64,000 nt of DNA, taken from assembly GCF_020921035.1 (NCBI RefSeq), contig NC_063154.1:24653448-24717447 (forward strand), written 5' to 3'. The first letter of the stretch is position 1. The number at the start of each line of letters is the position of its first letter. The notes under the pieces are model-generated. The model had not been told where the DNA came from. It did no database searches and saw nothing but the letters and a program-made list of their open reading frames with translations. Position numbers and translations under genes: made by a program. Positions 54,001 to 64,000 of the stretch are shown here, piece after piece. This DNA comes from Rhodamnia argentea. Taxonomy: Eukaryota; Streptophyta; Magnoliopsida; Myrtales; Myrtaceae.

Positions 54001-57000
54001 GGTTGTTGCCTTGAAGGAAGATGGGTGCCCCAGGGTTTGGGTTGTGACTTCGGATCGCTGTCAGCAGCAAGCAGCGCATGGAGCAGTATGTGTTATTGTT
54101 GAGTTAGACTATTAAAAGATGTTTCAAGGAGCGCACACAATTTCTTAAACATAGCTGCCGCACATCACTGTTCAGATCCTATTATCTTCTGTCAAAGCTA
54201 CCACAAATCTATTGATTGTGTGATACTTGAGGTTCCTTAAGATAACCTTAAATGCTGGAAGCTACTTTTCTCTGTAATTTGTCTTTTGTTCACTTTCTAG
54301 CAGTCTATTAATTGCCTCAACTCCGAGTAATAGACATCTTGTTATGATAGTCGTGGAACGAAAAAGGAGCAACAATCAGTTGAGCCCTTTGACTATTATT
54401 AATTATTCAGTTAAGCTTTTGAACTTTGTTTTGCCAAATTAGCCTAATACTTGTAATTTTACTCTATGTTTTTTTATAAATGGACATGTCTCAATAGCAA
54501 AATAGCCAGTAATCTATCTGAACGAAAATGATAGACTTCTCGTGAAGCTGAACAACCTATGTTCATTGAAGTATAAAGGGATAACTTGGACAAAGAAAGT
54601 AGAAAATAGCATGGTTGTGAGGTTGCAGGAACAAGTATAATGAGAAAATTAAAGTAATGATAGGAGTGCTCGAATAAAAAAATCATCAAATCCTAAAGAA
54701 AGTTGAAAGGTAGTAGATGATAGGTCATGGCAAAAAATCTGTGTATTGAGCTTAGGTGGTGGTGATCCAGTTTGGAGGATAGAGAGAAAATAGTCATCTA
54801 TTGCATTTTCATTTAGTCTTATACTGAGTTCTCACAATATAGTTGTTTCTATGATTTTCAGAGAAATGTCCATCAATTGGTTTCTTGCTTCTTCCACCTG
54901 ACCATCTTTTTAGATAACTAAGGGTATTACGATATGTCCGGAAATGCAGCTGCACAGTGAGCACAAATCAATTCAATTGTACTTTTGGCTTTTGCTGAAC
55001 TATATGTCTAGTCTTTGTAGTTGAAGTTGTAAATCACGTCAGCGACATTATTGAATTAAAATCACCAGAAGTTGAGAAGTTGTAGTATGGGCTTAATCCA
55101 ACACGATAGAATAACAATGCATGGACTCGTGAGCTTAATCCAAGTGCAGAACAGAGGTTAGCCTGTGATTTTATTGCCAACACATTATGTATCCTGTGAG
55201 TTCTATAGTAGGTGTCGTTATTCACTTTTCCTAGCAACCCTTGGGCCTTTAGTTTTACCCTGAATATGAAATGCTCAACTTCATCTGATGGGACACAATT
55301 TCTTCTTCATTTAAACCTTAGCCTTAGCTTTTTGTGTTTGTTGTTTGAAGATGCTTTATATATCAAATATTGTATTTTATGCGGTCTGTGTTAATTTCCT
55401 GTGCTAATGTATTTCAAAAGTCAGCCTTTTTTGATAGCCTCAGTTTTTGAGACCATGAATATTTGATAGTGATTGATGGTTTAATCTATGAAGAGTACTC
55501 TCAGCTTGTTGTTAAGGCATGTAGCTTGTTCTATCACATAATATGGCTCTCTCTGTCATATCAGATGCCTATTCTTAAAGTACAGCAGGCATAGTTTAAT
55601 GTTTCCTATTCTATGAATTCTCTGATAGTTCTCTGTGATATTTTTAGGGAGCCTTTGTATGGAGTTGTAAAGCATTGGTTTCTGAGGTAAGATAACAAAA
55701 TTGCCCACTTACTCAGTATAATGCAGCGTCAACCAGAGTTTTTTCCTTCTCTTTCTTATTTTTTTTTCCCTTTTTCCTCTGGACATGGTAACTATTCTCA
55801 TTTTTTTTTACTGCTCAGTTGTCCTTTGGGTTGCTCTTGTTTCTCTCTGCGAGAAGGTCCAACCTATTTTAAGCTTATAGATCGAGGGAACGACATGAAT
55901 ATAAGGTCCATTGAAACCTCAAAGGCAAGCGATGTGGGTGAAACTCAACTCTAATAGAATGTTAGAATGTCCAACCCAAAAGCTTGAGTTTATAAATGGA
56001 GAGAGATTATGTGAATATAAGGCCTATTCAAACCGCCGTATACAAGTAACAAGGGATGCTTTGACACTCCCCATCAACAGTTTTTGGACATTTATGTTTT
56101 TTCCAAAAGCTTAAGTGCTATGAAACTGGTTAACAATATTTATCTACCATAGTTTGGAAGACTCCCCCTTACATGCAAGATGGAGCCAACATGCGGAATA
56201 TTGGAAGTTGGATGTAAATAATGATGAAGAGATAATTGGATAATAGATAGGAGTAACAAAAGACAGACAGTGTGAGGATTTAAACTCATGGTCGCTGCTA
56301 TGGTATCATTTATGCAAAACATATTTTCCTCAAAGCTTACAATTTGAGGAAATTAGTATGATGACTATGAAGCGTATTTATTGTCAACAAAGGCTGAAGT
56401 GGGCATAGACTTTTCAGTGTCAAATGGCTTAAACCATGTGGTCAAACTTGTCCTGGGATGATGGACTAACCTCTCTCATCCATCAATGAATTGTAATGCT
56501 TGCTTCTTGGACATTACACGTGGGCATGTATGTAGTGGCCTAGCACATCTCACTCCAGTAGGCCACATGGTGCGTAGCTTTTGAAGGGTTACCGAGCTGC
56601 ACAATGTATTATAGGACAGGGGTTTCTCTGAAATGGAAGTGCCGGCTATAAATTAATTGATGCGTCTTCTTACTCCTTTATCCTGACTTGGAACTGGTTG
56701 TGTGGAACAATTGTACAAATTCGGATCACTGTACACAGTTGAATGCCTTTTCATTACTAGCTTTACCTATCACGTGTCTCCGAAATTTTTTTCCATGGAG
56801 TCGCTTGTCATTTGAACTTGCAATTCATTAGAAAAGTGCAAGGATATACTTTGTCTGTCAAACAAGAAACATCCTTCATATTGGACTTGAAGTTTTCGTT
56901 GAAAGTTTAACGCATTGGCTATGCATTTGTTTGCAGTTTGTGCTGTTTTATGTTGTATCTACTCAATTAGTCTTTGATTAGTAAACAAAGACTTTTCTGC

Positions 57001-58229
57001 AATACTATTTTGTGGAGTTTCACTGAAAAACAGTATCTGAATCATACAATCTAATTGCAGATCAAAGCATCTCAGAAGGAAGTTGAAAGGATGCTTCAGG
57101 AACAAAGGTATATGCAACGAGCAGAAACTTCATATGAACTGTTTTTGTGACCCCGAATAATCACCGATGCTGAAGTTGAATTGTAGTGATAGCAACTCAT
57201 GGCTTCTTATGTTATTCAGCTACAGTGTTAGCTCTAATTATAGATTTCTCCTGCCAACAACATCCAAATGTCTTTTGGCATTAGGCTTAGAGACTGACCT
57301 TCAGCAATTACCTTATCTAACTAAAACGGAGTCAGTTGAGATGGCACCTCATCACTGTCTACTTTTCACCTCTGACAGTCATGTCTTGTGTGTTTGATAT
57401 TCATCATGCCTCCACTTATTATTTGCTATTTTGACATTTGGAGTAAACGATCTGATTAATTATAATGGCTTATCTTTGAACTTGTAAACTTGGAGAACTG
57501 ACCTTATAATTTGCTTGTTGGTGACTCGTGCTCTGGTCATGTTCTCTAGTTTGTTCCATATTTTTGCAGTCCCGCAGCCTCCTGGATTTTTTTTTTTAAC
57601 TTTATTGTATTAGTCTGTCTAAATTAATGAAGATTCACGCTCAACCATACAGCTCCAGTCTGGGATGTAATTTTTAGTTTTTGCTAAATCTGAATTTGGC
57701 AGCTTGGGCACTTTGACTTCTTTTGAACCCGAAAATCTTGAAACTATCACGATCTTCAAATGTTGACCAAATATTCGCATACAATTTTTCATAATTTTCT
57801 GTGATCTGAATAGTATTCTAAAAGTTTGAAGGGTTTGAGTGTAAACAAATAGGCCCATAATTTGTCATACTATACATTGAATCGTTCTTGCAAAACTTTG
57901 TTTAGAAAGCAGTTGATGTGAAACAAACAATGCACACCTTGTCTGCTGCTCTGTTCTAGGAGGAAAAGCACATTTAAGTACTTTTCTCATGTAAATCTCG
58001 AGTGCGAAATAAATCTGTACTGGTAGGCATAGATATCATTTAGAAAACTCTGTTCTGGAATTAAACAAGAAATTTTCTCTCGACTCTTATCCTATGTACT
58101 CTGTTTCACGTTGCTAGGACAAGTTCTTTTCAAGGAAAACTGTTGAAGCACAATCTTGATTCGGAAGTGGTAGATGCACTCAAGGATCTGAGGAAACAGC
58201 TCTCTGAAAATGAATTAAGGAATATCTGA
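51043..58229 (+). CDS. YacP/Rae1-like NYN-domain ribonuclease, plastid-type N-terminus
   Basis: Ten exons with matching phases give 335 aa: 51043-51282, 51635-51706, 51796-51923, 52026-52186, 52978-53047, 53651-53705, 54002-54085, 55648-55686, 57061-57107, 58118-58229. The first 80 residues are Ser-rich and basic with few acids (MKAISSSSSSPPSS), a chloroplast-transit-like leader; an in-frame upstream ATG at 50974 is possible. From about residue 155 the YacP (DUF901) NYN domain begins. Acidic residues match a PIN-like active site: D162 (LLVDGYNV), D209 (VVVVFDAMMSG), D236 (SGESCADAWIEKE) and D260 (VWVVTSDRCQQ). The end is helical and charged (EVERMLQEQR, LKDLRKQLSENELRNI). Bacillus Rae1/YacP is a ribosome-associated endonuclease; a similar role in plastid RNA turnover is inference. 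Arabidopsis At2g02410 is a likely relative. Confidence 0.9.
51080..51103. repeat. (ATC)n coding microsatellite
   Basis: Seven to eight ATC/TCA units in exon 1 of the NYN gene encode a run of Ser in the putative transit peptide, so length changes would be tolerated in frame. Confidence 0.85.
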
Positions 58230-59344
58230 GCAGGTCCCGTTTTCAAATCCTTGTCTTCCTATGTCATGGTCTGCGTACAACTGTCCACTGTCCTGTATGG
58301 ATGCATTTGATCAAGAAGTGATTGTTCCTTTTTATGTTCATTCGAAGAGTATGCTCCGTTTCCGGCCCTTTGACAATCTAAAGCTTCTGGCTTGTTAACC
58401 GTTTTGTGCTCGCTAGAAGAGGAGTTAGTACGAGGAGTTCTATGGCTGACATGATGGGGAGGATGTGTTGTAATTGAGAAGTCGCTTGCAAATTGTGATG
58501 GGCCTGGCCTATTTGCAAAATTTCAGGACCAGCTAGTGGGTTGTACAAGAGCTTGGATCCTAGAGGAATCTCACTAGAATGCTGAATCTCTACATCTCTT
58601 ACCAAAGAGAAAAGAGAGAAGGCTCTGCAAATACTTGAGCTAGATAAACGAAGAAGGTTGAAATGGAAAACATGGGACCGAGTGATAGAAACATGGACAA
58701 ATCTCTTTTACTGGGGGAGGTAAATCTGTTGTGCAGATATCATGCTAATTTACGAAATTTACGACTATAGACCAGTTCTTTTTAGCTTTTGGAATATCTG
58801 TGGAGCTCTAAATTTCACAGCACCATTGGTATTTGTTCCGATTTCTATTAAGCAAGTCTCATTGTTAACATGTTGCGTGCGGATGTGGTGTTAAGCGTAA
58901 CAACCGAAGTCATTCACAGTCCTAATGGATGAAAGATAGGCAAATAATTGCTGACTGGCTTTTGATTTCAACTTCTCAAATCGTTCATACTTGAGGTGAG
59001 ACATACGCCGACGACTATATAGTATGTAAGTGAATGGTTCTTCGTCCGTCCCTCGTAAGCCCACGCTTTGTTCTTGGTTCGCCGTCATTCTGTATGCATC
59101 CACATCCAGGTGACGAGAAAGCTAAGTATGTCTTGGTGAATCGTGAGCATCATGTTAGTGAGCTCTTACATCGGTAGAGGGACATGATTTTAGTAAAAGC
59201 TCCTGAATGCGCATTGGGGCGGTCGAGGTGGATGCTCATGTGAAGCTTCGAAAAAGAGAGGTGAGAGAACAGTTGGGCCATGATGTTCATGGACCCGGTC
59301 CGGATGCAACGCTATCAAGATCGAGTTCAGTTGTTGAATTATAG

Positions 59345-60262
59345 AAAAATTGTCCAAAAAGTCTTAGGTTTGTTATTTTTTTTATCAATTCAGTTTTAAA
59401 CTTTTTAATTTCACTAATTGAGTCTTAAATTCTTTCACGATCTGTCAACCGACTTCGCAGTGTAAATCGCCGTCGTGGACATAGCGAGTCGGGGGAATCA
59501 TCCATGACGTGCAGAGTCATGATTTCGAGGTATTCGAGAATACAGCTGAGAGGGTCTGAGTTGGGTCCTCCCATTCTGTATTTGTCGGGTCTAAATCGAC
59601 CCCAGATCTACTGCACATTCACGTAGGCGTGGGGGCGAGGGGGATGTATCGAGTTCGTGTTTCCTTCCTCCTTTCCTTGGAGTTATTCGAGAAGTCGTCC
59701 CCTCTCCCGATCCCCAAAAATTGAATGCCACCGCTGATGGAGTTAAAAGATGTTTGACTTGTCAGACTTTTTGCCGGTCTTCGTGGGACCATTTCTTTTT
59801 CCTTTTCGTGATAATGCCAATGCGTTGGCCTCCCACGTTTAAATTTCCCCTTCTCTCTTTTTTGGTTTTCTTTATTATTTTCAAGTCCCTTTTTTTTTTG
59901 GCTCAATTCAAGTTATGCATGGCTTGTACAACAAGTGTCACATGGAGGTTATTCACCAAACGTTAAAAAAAAAAAAATCCACAATGGTGCCACATAAGAT
60001 GGTTAGTACTGACTAGATCGCTAAACGTTAGCGATTTTCGGTCAAAATTAGCTAGAATGACTAAATTGACAAAATCGTTAAAAGGTTTAGGACTACATTG
60101 GCAACCTGTCAAAAGATGTAGGACTAGATTGTCACATTTGAAAAGTTTAGAATTAAATTTGTAAGTTTCAAAAAGTTTGGAACTAAATTGGTAAAATTGA
60201 AATGTTTATGATTGAAATGGCTGCCATACAATATGTTTAGGACTTTTTGAATAGTTTTCCTC
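59345..60262. repeat. Foldback family 2-like element with unrelated interior
   Basis: The left arm reads AAAATTGTCCAAAAAGTCTT, TTTATCAATTCAGTTTTAAA and CACTAATTGAGTCTTAAATT. The right arm repeats the inverse as TTTAGGACTACATTGGCAAC, AAAAGTTTAGAATTAAATTT and ATACAATATGTTTAGGACTT. The interior (about 59480-59990) differs from the GC core of the other copies and may be captured or older inserted DNA. Confidence 0.55.
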
Positions 60263-60439
60263 CTCGAGAGCTATGTGAGAACTTGCAATTTATGGCCAGG
60301 GCCTTTGGTTGTCGTGGAAACTCACCTTGTCTTCCTAATTCGAAGCGACTCTTTTAACCATTTATGCTCGTATTATTTTGTGAAAAGAATTTGGGGATTT
60401 GATCCTAACTTCACACGAAATTTTCAAGTAAGAGCCAAA

Positions 60440-61010
60440 TGTGAGCTCATTTTCTCAAATAAGAATCTGAAGTAGGTCTTGTTTCAAATAAGAACGTGAA
60501 GTGGCCAAATCATCTTAATAAGGACTTTTGGCTGACCATCGGAAAAGGGTTATTATAATCAAAACAACACTCAAAATATAATCCTTTTAATTTTTTCCTT
60601 TTCTTTTTTCTTTTCCCCTCTTCCCTCCCACAGCCATCACCAAGCCTAGATGGTCGGCAAAGGTCACCGGCCTCGGGCTAGGGTGACCCTCGCTAGATCT
60701 AACGAGGGCAACCCTCATCCTCACCTAAGTTTGGCGATCTTCGCTCGCCATTGACGAGTTCCGGTGATGGCTAGAAGAGGGAAAAAGAAAATAAGAAAAA
60801 GAAAAGACAACGAAAAGAAAAAAAAATTCAAAAAAATAAAGGAGGAAAATGCTCTTTGATTGGTGAGGTCAGGTCCTTCGTTGAGATTGATATGATAACT
60901 TCAAACTTTTATTTGAAACAAAGTCCACTTCATATCCTTATATGAGAAAATGAGGGCACTTCATACCTTTATTGAAAAAAGGTTCAATTCAAGCCCATAT
61001 TTAAAATTTC
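60440..61010. repeat. Foldback family 3, second copy
   Basis: The arms read TTTCTCAAATAAGAATCTGA and CTTGTTTCAAATAAGAACG on the left and CTTTTATTTGAAACAAAGTC with TTCATACCTTTATTGAA on the right. The core (about 60635-60790) has CGGGCTAGGGTGACCCTCGC and TCTAACGAGGGCAACCCTC, bracketed by pyrimidine-rich and purine-rich tracts. The layout matches 34330-34985. Confidence 0.55.
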
Positions 61011-63549
61011 CTCACACTTTGATTGAGATTTACTCGGTGATGAACTCGTAACGTTTACACGTTAAATTAGGTCTTCTCCCCACCTCATCAAAGGCAAATC
61101 ATTTACATAATTGCTTTGTTTACATAAATTGGGAAAAGAAAAATTGGAAAGAAATTAGGGAAAATTCTTAAAGTTCCCTCTCTTTTTCTACCACAAAGTT
61201 TCGAAACATTTCTTGACTTTTGACCCACTTTTTCCACTTTTCCAACATTTCCTAAAAATGAGGATCGGGTAGTACTTTGAGAGTCAAGTTGATTGAATAT
61301 GGATCGTGATCCTTTAATCAGATTTATTTTATGAATTTATTTATCTATTTCCAATTATGCAAGAAAATTTATTTCTTATTTCTTGTTTATTTAAGATGTA
61401 ATTATTTAACAGAATTAGGGTTTAGTTGCTGTTAACGCAACAAGCAATGGTTTTGGTGTGTTTGTTTCATGAAAAACTTAAAATTTGAAAAATATTTTTC
61501 AAAAAATAATTAGTTATATCTTTTAAAAAAATTAGTTAACGAAAAATATTTTCATTATCAACAATGATTTATGCTTAATTATTTTCGTAGGTGGTGAAAA
61601 TATTCTGCATTCATTCATTTTGATAGGCGATACAAGCCATCACTTATGGAAGGTGTTTTCCGGATCTCGGCTATTCGGTGAAACAAACATATCCTTATAT
61701 TCACTTTCATTGTATGATTGAACTGAGATTGAAAATTCTTCCCCTAGCTCTTCTCTTTGATTTTTCTCTGGATTCTTTTGATTTTCCCTTCAAATTTCGC
61801 TTGAAATTTCCCCCATCGTTCATTTCTTCGGTTATTCATACCTGTTATCCATCGGTTTCATCGTAGAGCAAACCGATGATGAGAATAAGCGGAATCCTGC
61901 ATGTGTTACTGAAATTTCTTAATGTATTCCTTATGCTTATCCTTAAAATCAAACTAACGTATATATACACTTGAAATGCCTCGCGATATCAATGTTAGTC
62001 GATCAACGATGACGAGAAGCTATCTTTATCTTTGAGGTACCCCTCGAGCCACAAATGTATCTATAGGTTTCCTTACAGGTCGGCCTCTTTAAGCTTGCAT
62101 ACCAAACCACCATATTCCCTCTCCAACTTTACACTGGAATGAAGCTTCAACAGTCGAGCGTCAGCAAGATCGGCTCGAGTCGAAGCGGTGGCTGGACCCA
62201 AGCATTCATTCGCATGACGTGAGCTGATAGCTATGTTGATTCCGTACTCTTCAAGAAGCATTAGCCGAGGCGGATCACCCCATTATTTTCCATTAATTAT
62301 CTCCATTGTAGACTTGTCCTTGGAACAACAGTTTGGACAAGACAGACACACCCACGGAGACACCGGCTTCACCGACCGAATCACAAATGCAAACGCACAA
62401 AACTATTGTATGGAACGTGCTGCTGCTGTAGTACTGATCTGACCGAGTGCAGTCGCTGGCCCTGTTTCGAGGGGAGTTCACGAGATACCTGCCCTCCTTA
62501 TTAAGTGGGGGGGACACACAGAAACCAACCAGACACATCCAAACAACACCACCGTTTCATTTAATAGATGGAGTCAGAAGGTCAAGAGACAGTCAGAGTC
62601 TCTTTGGTCAGATGGTCCTCTCTCAGTCTTCAATGGAGATTGACCTTGACCCCACCACTTCAGAGCATGGTTTAATCTCTCAGCGGTGGATGTCGACATG
62701 TTCATCTGGGCTTCTGGTGCTTCTTGTGCTTGGAAAATGCCAGTGCAGATGGGGCCATTTGCAAGAGGTGGATGCATAAGTCTGGCAAATTTAGCAATTA
62801 AGAGTCAGGCACAGATCATAAGCCACTGACTTCACCTAACTCCCCAAGCAAATCCTGGCCGCCTCACCTCTCTTCACTGCTTCCGCACGACACGAACAAA
62901 AGGAGAGTCTCTGCTGAATCCCATAACTGGCCAAGTCTTTCGATGGGGTCTCCGAGGTGGTCCTTAATGGAGCAGGACATGAAATTTTGCAGAAGATGCT
63001 TTGGATCAAGAGGTGGGGCATGGCGAGGTTTCGTCCCCGCACTTGTCGCCTCAAGGATGGATTGACGTGCATGTGCCCGCGTCGAACTGCACAATAATCT
63101 TTATCTAGGTCTGCCTTTCACTTGCTCCGGTCTCGAACGATCAAATCTTGATCACGGTTGAGATGATATTGGTCCATACAGACAATAACTTCTCTCAGAA
63201 AACTCTGGTGTTTTTAGCTTCACAGGAAAACTACTACAAGAAGACATGTTGTCATTCTCCTGATTTTGGTACTTTAAGAAGAATCTGCTATGAGTTCTTG
63301 CTGGCTATCCAAGAGTAGGGAAACAAGGAAATAGTGATGCACCGTTCGTTATCCAAGTTTCTAAAGTTGGCATTAAAATCGGTATAGGGAAGGCCTAGAC
63401 AGCTAGGTTGAACACATATGAGTTAGAGACGATTCATCACCTAGATGTGGCCATTCTCATCATCTAACTTATTTGGTAGGACGATATTACCGTTCCGTTA
63501 AGATTTTTTTTTTTTCCCGTGTTGGTGAAGTTCTAGAAAGGTTAATGTG

Positions 63550-64000
63550 TTAAAAAGCCGTTGATGAAAAATGTTAGCGACACCTCATTTCCTAGTAACT
63601 TATTTGTAACTTACCAAACATTTTTATGGTCATTCAACAGTATGCACTCTTATTGAAAGTTTGCCAATCATCAGTTTTTCTCAAGTTTTACTAACATATA
63701 CTTGCTTTTCCTGTTAACACTTTAAATTTACAAACTTTTTAAAAAAGTTTACTTATCTTAATTTGAGTGACTTACTGACCTTTTTATATGTGATTAATTT
63801 ACTTCACTAGTTTCGAGTTACCAACTCTCATTTGGGTTATTTACCAATGTCTATTTGTCTTTATTTTTAATTTATCAACTTTTGTTATCGATTTTCAAGT
63901 TTTGTTCCTGTCTATTACAAACACTTATTTTCATCAACTCTTATGTGAATTTATGAGCATTTATTTGTGCGGCTTCTTACTTTCTCCCTTTAGATTACCA
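63550..64000. repeat. Inverted GTTGGTAA-type motif array, runs off the window
   Basis: It carries AACTTACCAAAC, GAGTTACCAACTCTCATTTG, ATTTACCAATGTCTATTTG and ATTTATCAACTTTTGTTA, the reverse complement of the 17.3-21.1 kb motifs including the AATAAAAGTTGGTAA context. The array continues past the right edge. Confidence 0.65.

Larger units (their letters stand above)
58230..64000. other. Right-end intergenic region, no recognised gene
   Basis: The left part should include the 3' flank of the NYN gene. Then come a foldback-like element at about 59345-60262, a family 3 element at 60440-61010, AT-rich DNA to 62000, and a moderately GC block at 62040-63110. The last has several short frames on both strands (for example 62447-62779 plus and 62836-63072 minus) with no domain I recognise. 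From 63550 to the edge the sequence is the inverted GTTGGTAA-type repeat. Confidence 0.5.

Noticed and set aside
63225..63245. Possible CACTA terminus (CTACTACAAGAAGAC)
   Set aside because: It resembles a CACTA end but lacks the exact terminal CACTA and a partner inverted end was not found, so it is not called as a feature.

Overview
This is a nuclear genome window from a dicotyledonous plant. The genes are split by many short AT-rich GT-AG introns, the proteins resemble Arabidopsis families throughout, and the gaps are filled with AT-rich foldback repeats, a solo-LTR-like block and class II-like debris. A Myrtales host (for example Eucalyptus or a relative) is a guess from the style of the repeats and is not proven.

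Seven intact protein genes can be assembled exon by exon with consistent splice phases: (1) an AlkA-type HhH-GPD DNA glycosylase (4844-7001, minus, 5 exons, 489 aa); (2) tubulin-folding cofactor B (10831-15428, plus, 8 exons, 243 aa); (3) an LRR-VIII-1 receptor kinase of the HPCA1 type (22025-28951, plus, 19 exons, 958 aa); (4) and (5) two intronless paralogous Golgi-type methyltransferases (30064-31443 and 37373-38725, both minus); (6) a small START-domain protein (43869-45089, minus, 4 exons, 248 aa); (7) a cinnamoyl-CoA-reductase-like short-chain dehydrogenase (46461-49673, minus, 3 exons, 328 aa). An eighth, 51043-58229 plus (10 exons, 335 aa), is a YacP/Rae1-like NYN-domain ribonuclease with a plastid-targeting-like N-terminus. 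Broken genes are a class III peroxidase fragment (7601-8039) with a frameshift and a lost catalytic Arg, and a decayed plastid-type trnD-GUC copy (1303-1374).

The intergenic space is structured. Several families of foldback elements recur: a 'CGGTTTG..TTTTTCGTGG' family (16.8, 32.0 and 39.9 kb), a 'TTTAGGACT..AATTGGCATTCGTACAATA' family with a GC-rich core (2.4, 33.6, 39.6 and 59.3 kb), and a third family at 34.3 and 60.4 kb. One copy of the first family sits inside a copy of the second. A 3.7-kb array of degenerate GTTGGTAA motifs (17.3-21.1 kb) has a higher-order period of roughly 280-380 bp, and its reverse complement reappears at the right edge (63.55-64.0 kb), which suggests subterminal repeats of a large DNA transposon. 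A copia-like solo LTR lies between the two methyltransferase paralogs. The genes do not form a pathway; this is ordinary dicot gene space. The points most worth checking are the altered redox-cysteine spacing in the HPCA1-like receptor, the plastid NYN nuclease with a complete acidic tetrad, and the motif array.
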